Assembly: GCA_900539595.1 (NCBI GenBank) | Contig: UQCQ01000010.1 | Coordinates: forward strand, 1-64,000 | DNA length: 64,000 nt | Direction of reading: 5' to 3' | Source of the DNA: an uncultured Mollicutes bacterium | GTDB lineage: Bacteria > Bacillota_I > Bacilli_A > RFN20 > CAG-826 | Part shown: piece after piece, positions 17,041 to 24,634 of the stretch | How positions within the stretch are numbered: position 1 is the stretch's first letter | Layout: every line of letters begins with the position of its first letter | Translations under genes and position numbers: made by a program | The notes under the pieces: model-generated | The model's input: the letters and a program-made list of their open reading frames with translations, nothing else | Databases searched by the model: none | Told to the model about the DNA's origin: nothing

Positions 17041-18323
17041 ACCCCCAAGTCATTTTGTATCTTGTACTGATTGTGGTTTTACTTGTTTTTTCTGCATTCT
17101 TTTCCTCGTGCGACATGGCCTATTCCGTCGTGAACAAAAGAAAATTGAAAGCGGCGATGGACAAAGGGTCCTCCGTAGCTAAGAGAGCATTCCGTTACGC
17201 GGAAAAATACGATGAGACGATTGTAACGGTCTTATTCGGCAATAACCTCGTTAATATTCTTGCGTCCTCTCTTGCAGCGGCTCTTTCTTTGTTGGAACCA
17301 TTTTCCCATAATCCTATGAGTTCCACTTACATTTCGTTGATTATGTTGGCGGTGTTATTGGTTTTTGGCGAGATTCTTCCAAAAGCTTTTGGAAAGAATT
17401 TTTCTTATCGTATCGCGATGATGTCAGCTCCTGTCCTCCTTGTTTTCGAATACGCCTTCTTCCCGATTTCCAAGTCGGTTAGTTGGATAGCGAATCTCAT
17501 GACTAAGCCTCTTTTAAAGTTTGCGCCTGCGGATGCCCCCGCTAGTGATGAAGAACTGCAGGCGATGGTCGACGATATTGAAGATGAAGGATTTATTGAT
17601 CACGACCAAAGCGAACTTATTCAAAACTCCATCGAATTTAAAGACACCTGTGCTTACGAGGTTATGACGCCACGCGTTCGTATTGAAGGAATTGAAATTA
17701 CGGAAGATTTGAATCGATACGTGTTAAAAGAAGGGGCATTCCGCCATTCTCGCATTCCGGTTTATCGGAAAAATTACGATCACATCATTGGGTATATTCC
17801 CGTCAAGGGGCTACAAAGAGCGATTATCAATGGGCAAAAGTTGTCCTTTGATCGTTTGATGCTTCCAATTCTTGAAGTTCCGCGGACCATGGAAATTTCA
17901 ACGATTTTGGAATTGATGAAAAAGAGCAAGCATCATATTGCCGTGGTCAAGGACGAATATGGTGGAACAGAAGGAATCGTTACCTTAGAAGATATTCTAG
18001 AAGAATTGGTAGGTGAATTGTGGGACGAATCCGAGCCCATTGATTTAACGGTGAGAAAAGGGGAAAGAAGAAACATTTATTACGCCAAAGGACGTATGTC
18101 TATTGACGAATTTTTTGAAACCTTTCACTTGGACGAAGAAGAGATTGATGAAGACTACGAAACCCTATCTGGTTGGTTTAATGATAAGCTGGGTAGATTT
18201 GGCAAAGTGGGGGATTCCTTGGAATACGGCAAACTTACCATTAGCGTCCTAAAAGCTTCTGCCTATACGGTGGATGAATTTAAAATCGTTTATCACCCGC
18301 GGCGTATTGTTAAAGAAGACTAA
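17037..18323 (+). CDS. CNNM / CBS-pair / CorC_HlyC membrane protein (full form)
   Basis: 428 residues, paralog of the preceding gene and coupled to it. CNNM domain with about four helices (FSAFFSSCDMAYSVVNKRK, then FGNNLVNILASSLAAA), acidic linker DIEDEGFIDHDQSELIQNSI, CBS pair around residues 195-325 with VMTPRVRIEG and GIVTLEDILEELVGELWDE, and the CorC_HlyC domain (about 335-425) ending before TVDEFKIVYHPRR. The family is linked to divalent cation export and resistance. The 3' end overlaps the convergent guanylate-kinase-like gene by 14 bases, with no room for a separate terminator. Confidence 0.92.
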   Translation: MNPQVILYLVLIVVLLVFSAFFSSCDMAYSVVNKRKLKAAMDKGSSVAKRAFRYAEKYDETIVTVLFGNNLVNILASSLAAALSLLEPFSHNPMSSTYISLIMLAVLLVFGEILPKAFGKNFSYRIAMMSAPVLLVFEYAFFPISKSVSWIANLMTKPLLKFAPADAPASDEELQAMVDDIEDEGFIDHDQSELIQNSIEFKDTCAYEVMTPRVRIEGIEITEDLNRYVLKEGAFRHSRIPVYRKNYDHIIGYIPVKGLQRAIINGQKLSFDRLMLPILEVPRTMEISTILELMKKSKHHIAVVKDEYGGTEGIVTLEDILEELVGELWDESEPIDLTVRKGERRNIYYAKGRMSIDEFFETFHLDEEEIDEDYETLSGWFNDKLGRFGKVGDSLEYGKLTISVLKASAYTVDEFKIVYHPRRIVKED

Positions 18324-18849
18324 GCTTTTGCTGATAAAGATTTAAAATGTCGTTGGATAATTTTTCGACGCTGTCTTGATCGGTTGTTAAGATAAAATCT
18401 GGATGGCCGATACGGCTTAAATCGAATTCTTTTTTATCGTTTTGAATTCGGGATTCAATAGCGGATTTTTCATCACCACGTTGCGCCATTCTTTTTCGAC
18501 GAGTTTCCTCTTTAGCATCTAGAAAAAAAGTAATAATTCTTGGATTGTTCAATTTTATGAAGGCTTGTAATCCGACTGGGTCTACGATAAGGACTTTGTC
18601 GTCGGCGACTTCCGCTTTGGAAGACCCATATTCGTTTCCATTATAGTGCGTGGTTTCAACAAAGGAGTCTTCCTTTTTCAATTGATCAAATTGCTCTTTG
18701 CTAACGAAATGATAATCGACATCTTGTCTTTCCCCGCTTCGCATGGGTCTAGTTGTGTGAGTAATCACCTTTTTAATGCCGTAATGAGCTTGTAAATATT
18801 TCGCAATTTCCGTTTTTCCGGATGCGCTAGCACCAACGAGTAAAATCAT
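18310..18849 (-). CDS. Guanylate kinase-like P-loop protein
   Basis: 179 residues. Walker A LLVGASASGKTEIAK at residues 3-17, TTRPMRSGE at about 43-51 (the guanylate-kinase GMP-binding TTRxxR..E motif), and a lid-like RRKRMAQRGDEKSAIESR near 120-137. Ordinary Gmk is about 205 residues, so this is a short relative; it may be the cell's GMP kinase or an accessory kinase. The frame opens at 18897, but the protein family starts at MILLVGAS, ATG 18849. That start has no Shine-Dalgarno and TATCAT 9 bases upstream, consistent with a near-leaderless transcript. Convergent with the CNNM gene. Confidence 0.8.
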   Translation of the reverse strand: MILLVGASASGKTEIAKYLQAHYGIKKVITHTTRPMRSGERQDVDYHFVSKEQFDQLKKEDSFVETTHYNGNEYGSSKAEVADDKVLIVDPVGLQAFIKLNNPRIITFFLDAKEETRRKRMAQRGDEKSAIESRIQNDKKEFDLSRIGHPDFILTTDQDSVEKLSNDILNLYQQKLSLL

Positions 18850-19020
18850 AGTTGAGGTATGATACCACAAAGAGAATTGCTCGGTGGAAACCAACAAAAA
18901 TAATTGTAAATTTTTTATAGAGATTTAATCGATTGCGCCTTTTCTTTTTCCGAAACCGAAAAAATAGTTCGACAAAATTTTCTTTTTTTCACCTTCTAAG
19001 TATACGTGGAGGAAGCAAAA

Positions 19021-19374
19021 ATGAACTATCTCTTGAATCGGATGGACGTAGAGAAAAAGGTCCAAAAATTATATGGGGTTAGTCTAGTCAAGCTAGGCAA
19101 GCCTTCTTGTTCTCATATTTATGACCTATCTGATGAGTTCTTAGCCGAAAAAAGCCATACGCCCGAGGCGAGATTTCTCTCTCGAGTGAAGACTTATTTT
19201 TGGAAATTGAATCCTTTGGAACGGAAAATTTTGATTATCAATCTATTGGAAAATGGAACTTATTACCCTTTTTGGTATTTGCCCGATGTTTCCACGAAGG
19301 AATTCAACGCCCTGGAAAAGTCGTTGATCGTTCATTTAATCTGCTTCGCCGATGATGAGGGGGTGCTTGCATGA
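19021..19374 (+). CDS. Unknown small protein, first gene of the pilus-like operon
   Basis: 117 residues, no recognised motif and no membrane segment; two cysteines in the N-terminal half and a mostly helical C-terminal half (LNPLERKILIINLLENGTYY). A GTG at 19006 is in frame but overlaps the GGAGG that serves the ATG at 19021 (8-base spacing), so 19021 is the start. Its stop overlaps the next gene by four bases, so it belongs to the pilus-like operon. A cytoplasmic assembly or regulatory partner is a guess from position only. Confidence 0.75.
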   Translation: MNYLLNRMDVEKKVQKLYGVSLVKLGKPSCSHIYDLSDEFLAEKSHTPEARFLSRVKTYFWKLNPLERKILIINLLENGTYYPFWYLPDVSTKEFNALEKSLIVHLICFADDEGVLA

Positions 19375-20402
19375 AGAAAGGAATATTAGCTTTAGCGTTG
19401 CCGTTTGCCTATTTGGCCTGTGCCTCTGCCGTTATTCAAGAAGCCCCGCTTTATTCCTATAAATTTTGGATGGATGAAGTAGTGAAAGGACAACCGGCTC
19501 GGTTGCATTTTGATTGTTGGGCAACGACGTCTAAGCCGGTAACCTTCATTCGGTATACCCTCACTTTGATGGAATTTTCCACGACTCTTTTTACTTATGG
19601 GCCTGCTAATGGTGAAATCCCTTTTACCATTTCAAAAGGCGGGGCTCATTTCACCTTGAACAAGAGTTTCCCAACGAACGGAATCGCCTCTTATTCGACT
19701 TGGAATGTCGATCTTGTTTTGCAAGGGAGATTCGACCAAAATCAAAGTTCGCAAATCGTGATTCGTAAAACGATGCACCATGGACCTGGCGAACCTTATC
19801 ACACGAAAGAAAATCCTTTTGTCGTAACCGCGGATTCAACCTTTGATCCTGGCCGCAGTTCCTACGATTTCAATAAGGCTGAAAAACTGATGCCGTTAAC
19901 CCCTATTTATAAATTCGGGAACCTCTCTTCCAATTCATCGCAATATTTACGAGCTTTTCAGATGGAAATCAGTGGAATCCGCAAGGAGAACAATGGAGAA
20001 GAGCAAGTACGGGTTTCCGATGCTTCCGTCACCGTGTTTGGACATGGGAAAGAATATGCAAAAGTCGCGGACAAAATGGATGCATCTGGATCGTCTTTTG
20101 GTTTCTATCTCACCCCGGTTCAGATATCGGGAAAAACCAAATTTTTCTTAAGCAATTCCTTCTCACTGAATCGTTCTACCGGGGCTTTGCGAAAAGGAGC
20201 TCCTAAATCGAAAAAGGAGATAGCCACTCGCTATCTGCCCATGCCGCTAGGAACGGGGGAATCCAGTTCCCTTTACTCCTGGCAGCTTGATTTTCTATTG
20301 AATGAAAAAGATTGGATTCGGGTCCGCTCCTATGATGTCAATCATCAATACGGCCTTGCGGGAAGCCAAGGAACGTATCGAGTCGTATTAGGAGGTCGTT
20401 AA
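19371..20402 (+). CDS. Secreted protein of unknown function in the pilus-like operon
   Basis: 343 residues with an N-terminal signal sequence, ILALALPFAYLACASA (residues about 4-19). YLAC resembles a lipobox but has Tyr in place of the usual Leu at -3, so it could be either a lipoprotein or cleaved by signal peptidase I. The rest is beta-rich, Ser/Thr-rich and without transmembrane helices, as expected of an exposed protein. I recognise no family. Coupled to the genes on both sides (ATGA upstream; the next ATG begins 2 bases after its stop with GGAGG inside its end). By context it may be a surface subunit or tip/adhesin-like protein of the pilus system. Confidence 0.75.
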   Translation: MKKGILALALPFAYLACASAVIQEAPLYSYKFWMDEVVKGQPARLHFDCWATTSKPVTFIRYTLTLMEFSTTLFTYGPANGEIPFTISKGGAHFTLNKSFPTNGIASYSTWNVDLVLQGRFDQNQSSQIVIRKTMHHGPGEPYHTKENPFVVTADSTFDPGRSSYDFNKAEKLMPLTPIYKFGNLSSNSSQYLRAFQMEISGIRKENNGEEQVRVSDASVTVFGHGKEYAKVADKMDASGSSFGFYLTPVQISGKTKFFLSNSFSLNRSTGALRKGAPKSKKEIATRYLPMPLGTGESSSLYSWQLDFLLNEKDWIRVRSYDVNHQYGLAGSQGTYRVVLGGR

Positions 20403-20404
20403 TC

Positions 20405-20794
20405 ATGGGAGAATTGCTTTTTGCCGGATGTTTTTTGCTTGTGTCCCTTTCTACCTTCGTTCAAGGGTTTAATTGGAGCGGATGGAACCGAGGCTTTCTT
20501 GGATTATATGGGGCCGTCATCGAGACCAGCGTCTCCAATTTTGATAGCAACCAATATGTCACGATTCCTCATTTTGATTCGGGGGCTTTGAATGCCTCTT
20601 TAGGGGATTATGTAAAAAACAACATGGCTCCCTATAGTCGGTCTACCACCTACACGGTAACTCTTGGCGATCGAATCCCCTATACCAATGGGTATTCGTC
20701 GGTAAAAATTGCTTTTCGTGCTGATTTAGGATTTCGAATCCTCAATAAAACGGCTTCGTTCCGGATTGAAAAAATCACAGAGGATCATGCATGA
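20405..20794 (+). CDS. Pseudopilin-like small membrane-anchored protein
   Basis: 129 residues: one hydrophobic N-terminal segment (LLFAGCFLLVSLSTFVQGF, about 4-22) then a polar extracytoplasmic domain rich in S, T, Y and N. This is the shape of TadE/TadF-type minor pseudopilins or their substitutes, but there is no canonical G-F-T-L-x-E or G-x5-E-Y cleavage site, so the label rests on size, topology and place. Ribosome site GGAGG 9 bases upstream. It overlaps the ATPase gene (ATGA). Confidence 0.65.
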   Translation: MGELLFAGCFLLVSLSTFVQGFNWSGWNRGFLGLYGAVIETSVSNFDSNQYVTIPHFDSGALNASLGDYVKNNMAPYSRSTTYTVTLGDRIPYTNGYSSVKIAFRADLGFRILNKTASFRIEKITEDHA

Positions 20795-21762
20795 CGACCA
20801 ATCAACGTTTAACTGCATTTTTGGAATCTTCTTTTTTGTCTGAACTGCTCCAAGTGCCAACCGTAACGGATATTAGTTTCAATGGGGAAGCGCTCTATTA
20901 CGAAGATTCTGCTTTAGGGAGACAAAAATACGAAAAGGAAATAGCCAATTCCGCCGTAGGGGATTTCCTGCGTCAAATCGCCAATTTTAGCGACAAACAG
21001 TTTTCCTATATGAATCCAATTCTCGACGTCAGTTTCTCTCGATATCGTTTGAACGCGACTTTCTTGTCCATCGTTCGCGTCAAAGACGAACGCGCTTATT
21101 CCTTCTCGCTGCGTATTGGAAAAGAAGGAAGCGCCATTTTGGATGACGATACAGAGTTTTGGGGAGGGTCTCGTCCGATCCTCATGGATGCGATTCACCA
21201 AAGAAAAAGCATTGTCATCGCCGGAGAAACCGGAGCAGGGAAGACGGAACTTCAAAAATACTTATTGATGCATTTGCCTCCCGCGACTCGCGTCATCGTC
21301 ATTGATAATGTCGAAGAGTTAGAAATGAGCCGTTCCTCCTCCCATTTGGATTTGACCAGTTGGCTGGTAGATGATCGGATTAAAGATGCTTCTTTCCCCT
21401 CATTGATTCGCAATGCCCTTCGAAATAATCCGGACTATCTTTTGATCGCGGAAAGCCGTGGGGCTGAGATGTTGGACGCCTTGAACTGCGTGATGAGCGG
21501 TCACCCCATTATGACCACGCTTCACGCAAAGGATATTTACTCTGTCCCCCAGCGAATTGCCCGCATGGCCCTTATGGCCAATGACAAGCTTGTTTTCGAT
21601 GAGGTTCTTACGGATGTCTATCACCATTTTTCCTTGGTGGTTTACCTCAAAAAAGTGTTTCGCGATGGCAGGGTGGTTCGTTATATCGATGAAGTGGGGG
21701 AAATGGAAGAATCCACGCGTTCTATTCGAATGCTTTCGTCCCGAAAAGGAGACCTATTATGA
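20791..21762 (+). CDS. TadA/VirB11-like secretion ATPase
   Basis: 323-residue hexameric-type ATPase that would power pilus assembly from the cytoplasm. N-terminal domain to about residue 140; then Walker A IAGETGAGKTEL (about 147-158), Asp-box region VIVIDNVEELEM, atypical Walker B NPDYLLIAESRGAE (family usually V-G-E-V-R-G-x-E; here AESRGAE keeps E, R, G, E) and the His box SGHPIMTTLHA. It is shorter than typical TadA (around 420-450 residues) because the N-terminal region is reduced. Flanked by two platform-like membrane proteins. No second retraction ATPase is present. Confidence 0.9.
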   Translation: MTTNQRLTAFLESSFLSELLQVPTVTDISFNGEALYYEDSALGRQKYEKEIANSAVGDFLRQIANFSDKQFSYMNPILDVSFSRYRLNATFLSIVRVKDERAYSFSLRIGKEGSAILDDDTEFWGGSRPILMDAIHQRKSIVIAGETGAGKTELQKYLLMHLPPATRVIVIDNVEELEMSRSSSHLDLTSWLVDDRIKDASFPSLIRNALRNNPDYLLIAESRGAEMLDALNCVMSGHPIMTTLHAKDIYSVPQRIARMALMANDKLVFDEVLTDVYHHFSLVVYLKKVFRDGRVVRYIDEVGEMEESTRSIRMLSSRKGDLL

Positions 21763-22487
21763 GCCCGTATTTGATTCCGGGAATCGTCGTGGATTTGCTT
21801 CTTGCTTTTGCTTGCTATGCCGCAAGCGAAAACTGGATCGTTACTGGCGTGGTGCTAGTCGCCTATCTGCTTATCACCCTTCTAGGCCTTGTCCCGATGC
21901 TAGACAAATATGTGGATCGAAAAAGAAGATCCCACGAAGCCTACCGCTTTATCAATTCCTATATTATTTCGTTATCGGCTACTCACTCTTATGGGCTTAG
22001 TTTTGACTCCGCCACCGAAGGAGCAACGGGGAAACTTAAAGAAGTGGTAGAAGCCATCCAAGAAATGGATCCGCTAGAGAAGGCCAAATATATGGAAGAT
22101 TACTTCTCGGCCTCCATCTATACCATGTTTTTACGCGTTCTGGATTTATATGCAAACCAAGGCGGCGATGTTTTGCGGTTAAGCGGATCGTTGCTAGAAG
22201 AAGTGACCCGCGTAGAAGAAACGAATCGTCAAAAAGAAAAAACAGGGGCGCGAAATCTTCTCGAATACCTTTTGCTTTGGGCGGTATCTACGGGGATTGT
22301 GGTTTTCCTTCGCTTCGGACTATCGAGTTTCTTCGCCAGCATTAAACATAGCCCCGTCTATCTTGGATGCTTAATGGTTTATTTCCTGTTCATGCTTATT
22401 TCTTTGCTCATTTATGGGTCTTTCTATACGGAAATTCGGGTAACGGAAATTTTCAAAAAAGGAGGGCGTGTTCGTGAAAGAGATTAA
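21759..22487 (+). CDS. TadB-like platform membrane protein (T2SSF-type)
   Basis: 242 residues. Two helices near the N terminus (about 5-22 and 27-47), a cytoplasmic helical domain with RFINSYIISLSATHSYGLSF (type II/IV secretion F-domain pattern) and VTRVEETNRQKEKTGARNLL, then two C-terminal helices (about 160-185 and 195-222). This is the TadB arrangement: N-terminal helix pair, cytoplasmic T2SSF domain, C-terminal helix pair. AAGGAG precedes the start, and the ATG overlaps the ATPase stop. It would form the inner-membrane platform with the next protein. Confidence 0.8.
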   Translation: MSPYLIPGIVVDLLLAFACYAASENWIVTGVVLVAYLLITLLGLVPMLDKYVDRKRRSHEAYRFINSYIISLSATHSYGLSFDSATEGATGKLKEVVEAIQEMDPLEKAKYMEDYFSASIYTMFLRVLDLYANQGGDVLRLSGSLLEEVTRVEETNRQKEKTGARNLLEYLLLWAVSTGIVVFLRFGLSSFFASIKHSPVYLGCLMVYFLFMLISLLIYGSFYTEIRVTEIFKKGGRVRERD

Positions 22488-23142
22488 AAAACAAATGGCG
22501 GAACTCGGTCTTCGCTTTGGGCGCGAGATGCTCAAGTTCGCACTTCTGAGTTTGGTTTTTGTGGGGTTGGAGATCGGACTGTATTTCTTTCTTGGCGGGA
22601 GTTATTACCTTTTGTTGCCTTTAATCGGATGGATTTTCTTCGTTTATCTTTATTTCAGCCGGTATGCTCGAACGATTCTAAAACGTCAGCAGCAGCGGAT
22701 GGACGAATTTGTTTCCCTCTTTACTTTTTTTGGCATCTACGTGGAGGATGGATTTACTGTTTTTCGCGCCTTGGGGGCCCTGCAAGAATTTGCTTCTGAC
22801 GATTTGAAAGGAAAAATCGGTCAATTGCTGGAAGATATTGAGCAAGATAAAAGCGTTGAGCCTTATGCTCAGTTTGCTTCTTTCTTCCCCGACGTTGCCG
22901 TAAAGCAAGTGATGGTTTCCGTCTATCAAATGGTAGAAGAAGGGCAGGGCGGCCTTTATGTCGCCCAGTTCAATCGATTGTTTCAAAAACTAAGCGATCA
23001 AAAACACGTATTAGAAAAGGAAAAACGACTCGAAAGGTTGCAAACCTTATCGTTCTTGCCTCTAGCCGGCAGCGCCATCTCGATGATTACGTTGTCGCTA
23101 ACGCTTTTGCAAGTCATGGAGGAAACAATGAATGTCTTATAA
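22474..23142 (+). CDS. TadC-like platform membrane protein
   Basis: 222 residues. Two N-terminal helices (about 20-38 and 42-62), a helical cytoplasmic stretch containing FVSLFTFFGIYVEDGFTVFR (the F-domain-type pattern also seen in its partner) and QMVEEGQGGLYVAQFNRL, and a C-terminal helix (about 195-215). GGAGGG at 22461-22466 is 7 bases before GTG 22474; an in-frame GTG at 22468 is too close to it. Overlaps the preceding gene by 14 bases and the next by 11. Paired with the TadB-like protein as in Tad systems. Confidence 0.78.
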   Translation: MKEIKKQMAELGLRFGREMLKFALLSLVFVGLEIGLYFFLGGSYYLLLPLIGWIFFVYLYFSRYARTILKRQQQRMDEFVSLFTFFGIYVEDGFTVFRALGALQEFASDDLKGKIGQLLEDIEQDKSVEPYAQFASFFPDVAVKQVMVSVYQMVEEGQGGLYVAQFNRLFQKLSDQKHVLEKEKRLERLQTLSFLPLAGSAISMITLSLTLLQVMEETMNVL

Positions 23143-23473
23143 ATTGGCCATGCTTTTATCCACGGTCTTCTTGGTTTCCGTCTTTCTTCTTGGTGGGGAC
23201 CTGTGCCTTATCAATGCCACCTACCAAACTCTGGACGCGATGAGCTTGACGGTGAATCAGAGGATATCTCGCGAAGGTCAAATCAGCCAGGATACCTTGA
23301 GTTTTGTTGAAAATAACGGAGCAAATTTCGTATCCGTTACCAGTGGTACCCCTGCTATTGGGGAGACCTACGTTTACCGGCTGGAGAAGGAGTACCAGCC
23401 GCTTGTGATTAAGAAATCCACGATGAAGATCGCGGTTACGCGAAGCTGCGTCGTTGGTTTCTATAAAAATTAG
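23132..23473 (+). CDS. Pseudopilin-like small protein (TadE-like topology)
   Basis: 113 residues: hydrophobic N-terminal helix LAMLLSTVFLVSVFLLGGDL (about 5-24) and a short polar domain ending with SCVVGFYKN. No cleavage motif of the classical prepilin type. A cysteine pair (positions about 25 and 107) could form a disulfide outside the cell. GGAGG lies 8 bases upstream, inside the preceding gene. Fits a minor pseudopilin by size, topology and position. Confidence 0.65.
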   Translation: MSYKLAMLLSTVFLVSVFLLGGDLCLINATYQTLDAMSLTVNQRISREGQISQDTLSFVENNGANFVSVTSGTPAIGETYVYRLEKEYQPLVIKKSTMKIAVTRSCVVGFYKN

Positions 23474-23488
23474 AAGGGAGGTGTTGAA

Positions 23489-23641
23489 TTGTCTGAGATA
23501 AAAGGCCAATTGCTTGGGATGCTGCTTGTTTTAGCCGTTTTTGGCGCTATCGGTGGAACCTTAATGGGTGTTTTCACCAAAACAAGTGAGACCATCGAAA
23601 AGAGGGTCGATTCTGAAATCAGCCTCGTTGCCGATGGCTGA
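23489..23641 (+). CDS. Mini-pilin candidate 1 (50 residues)
   Basis: Starts at TTG with a very strong ribosome site, AAGGGAGGTG, ending 5 bases before it. Sequence begins MSEIKGQLLGMLLVLAVFGA, then a hydrophobic helix to about residue 29 and a short polar tail ending VADG. The N-terminal third is nearly identical to the next gene, which shows that both are real and paralogous. Flp/Tad pilins are similarly tiny, with an N-terminal hydrophobic helix. The I-K-G-Q stretch recalls the K-G/Q cleavage site of archaeal class III prepilins, but the Glu normally at +5 is missing. Function is inferred from context. Confidence 0.72.
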   Translation: MSEIKGQLLGMLLVLAVFGAIGGTLMGVFTKTSETIEKRVDSEISLVADG

Positions 23642-23707
23642 TAAAAAGAAAGAAAAGGGGTTATTCCTTCATATCGCACCGAAATAATTCTGAAAGGAGT
23701 AACAATA

Positions 23708-23881
23708 ATGTCAGAAATTAAAGGTCAGCTCTTAGGTTTGCTTATGCTTCTCGTCGTCTTTGGATCCGCCGCGGGCGTCATTACCGCCGCGATTAATCAC
23801 GACACCTCGTCCATCACCCAAAAGGTCAATAGCGAGGAAAGTTATCTCCAAGCCCCTAAGACTGTTGCTTATAACGGTTAA
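23708..23881 (+). CDS. Mini-pilin candidate 2 (57 residues)
   Basis: ATG start with AAAGGAG 8 bases upstream. Begins MSEIKGQLLGLLMLLVVFGS, sharing the first ten residues and the hydrophobic pattern of the preceding mini gene; the polar tail is longer and ends VAYNG. Two tandem small pilin paralogs with strong ribosome sites at the end of an ATPase/platform operon suit major and minor subunits of a thin Flp-like fibre. No prepilin peptidase is encoded in the window. Confidence 0.74.
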   Translation: MSEIKGQLLGLLMLLVVFGSAAGVITAAINHDTSSITQKVNSEESYLQAPKTVAYNG

Positions 23882-23895
23882 TTAAAATGGAAAAG

Positions 23896-23925
23896 GCGAT
23901 GCGGATATAGCCAAATCGCTTTTTC
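23896..23925 (+). terminator. Probable terminator of the pilus-like operon
   Basis: Stem GCGAT / ATCGC with a 14-base loop, then TTTTTC. A short stem, but at the right place between the last mini-pilin and the acyl carrier protein promoter. Confidence 0.5.
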
Positions 23926-23954
23926 TCTACATTCCATCGCGGCTTTGCTATAAT
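23926..23954 (+). promoter_or_regulatory. Promoter of the acyl carrier protein gene (leaderless)
   Basis: TCTACA and perfect TATAAT with a 17-base spacer and an extended -10 TG (TGCTATAAT). The start codon is only 8 bases after the -10, so transcription should begin at or next to the ATG. Confidence 0.75.
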
Positions 23955-23962
23955 GGCTGCAT

Positions 23963-24208
23963 ATGGAAACGACCAAATTAGATGAAATCAAAGCCGCATT
24001 CGCGGAAAAACTCGGCATGAAAACCGTCGAGGAAACCAAATCATTGAAGGATTTGGGACTCGATAGCTTAGACGTAATGGAACTCTCCTTCGATCTTGAA
24101 GATCGTTATGGGGTCGGCCTAGACGCCGAAAAACTAACCGGTATCAAAACGGTTGGCGAACTTTATGCCGAAATTGCCCGCCGTTTGGCGGAAAAGGGAT
24201 TGAAATAA
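23963..24208 (+). CDS. acpP: Acyl carrier protein
   Basis: 81 residues. Carries growing acyl chains on 4'-phosphopantetheine attached to the Ser of LGLDSLDVMELSFDLED (Ser at about residue 35). Acidic, helical, normal length. It stands alone, without fab genes beside it. There is no Shine-Dalgarno sequence before the ATG, while the promoter -10 is 8 bases upstream, so the mRNA is probably leaderless. A terminator follows. Position right after the pilus operon seems coincidental because both have their own signals. Confidence 0.94.
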   Translation: METTKLDEIKAAFAEKLGMKTVEETKSLKDLGLDSLDVMELSFDLEDRYGVGLDAEKLTGIKTVGELYAEIARRLAEKGLK

Positions 24209-24228
24209 TCTCCGTTAGATTCTCATCG

Positions 24229-24255
24229 AGGCGCTGAAATTAGGCGCCTTTTTTT
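24229..24255 (+). terminator. Terminator after acpP
   Basis: Stem AGGCGC / GCGCCT with a TGAAATTAG loop, then six T. Confidence 0.85.
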
Positions 24256-24306
24256 CGCGCAAGAAGCCAAAAATGAAAAAATTCGATTTTTCCCTTCATC
24301 TTCCTC

Positions 24307-24335
24307 TTGCATTTAGTTTTGCTAACACCTAATAT
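24307..24335 (+). promoter_or_regulatory. Promoter of the tRNA-Asn/tRNA-Glu pair
   Basis: TTGCAT and TAATAT with a 17-base spacer, 27 bases before the first tRNA. Moderate match to the housekeeping sigma consensus. Confidence 0.5.
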
Positions 24336-24362
24336 TTTCAAGCGCGATTTATTGCGCAATGC

Positions 24363-24437
24363 GCTCAGCTAGCTCAACGGTAGAGCAATCGGCTGTTAAC
24401 CGATCGGTTGTAGGTTCGAACCCTATGCTGAGCGCCA
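24363..24437 (+). tRNA. tRNA-Asn (anticodon GTT)
   Basis: Acceptor GCTCAGC / GCTGAGC, D stem GCTC/GAGC, anticodon stem ATCGG/CCGAT around loop CTGTTAA (GTT), T loop TTCGAAC, encoded CCA. Confidence 0.96.
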
Positions 24438-24443
24438 TCTTGT

Positions 24444-24519
24444 GGCCCGTTGGAGAAGCGGTTAACTCATATCCCTTTCAAGGATACATTCACGCGTTCG
24501 AACCGCGTACGGGTCACCA
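24444..24519 (+). tRNA. tRNA-Glu (anticodon TTC)
   Basis: Acceptor GGCCCGT / ACGGGTC, anticodon stem TATCC/GGATA around loop CTTTCAA (TTC), T stem ACGCG/CGCGT with loop TTCGAAC, encoded CCA. Six bases after tRNA-Asn, so co-transcribed. Confidence 0.95.
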
Positions 24520-24529
24520 ATTGCAAAGT

Positions 24530-24557
24530 ACCGAACTCCTTGTGGGTTCGGTTTTTT
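24530..24557 (+). terminator. Terminator of the tRNA pair
   Basis: Stem ACCGAAC / GTTCGGT with a TCCTTGTGG loop, then TTTTT. Confidence 0.88.
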
Positions 24558-24634
24558 GTTGTATCGGCTTTTCTCGACGTGAAAAGCGAATAATCTGAAA
24601 CAAAATGAGACATGGTTTGAGGTAGAATAATTTT

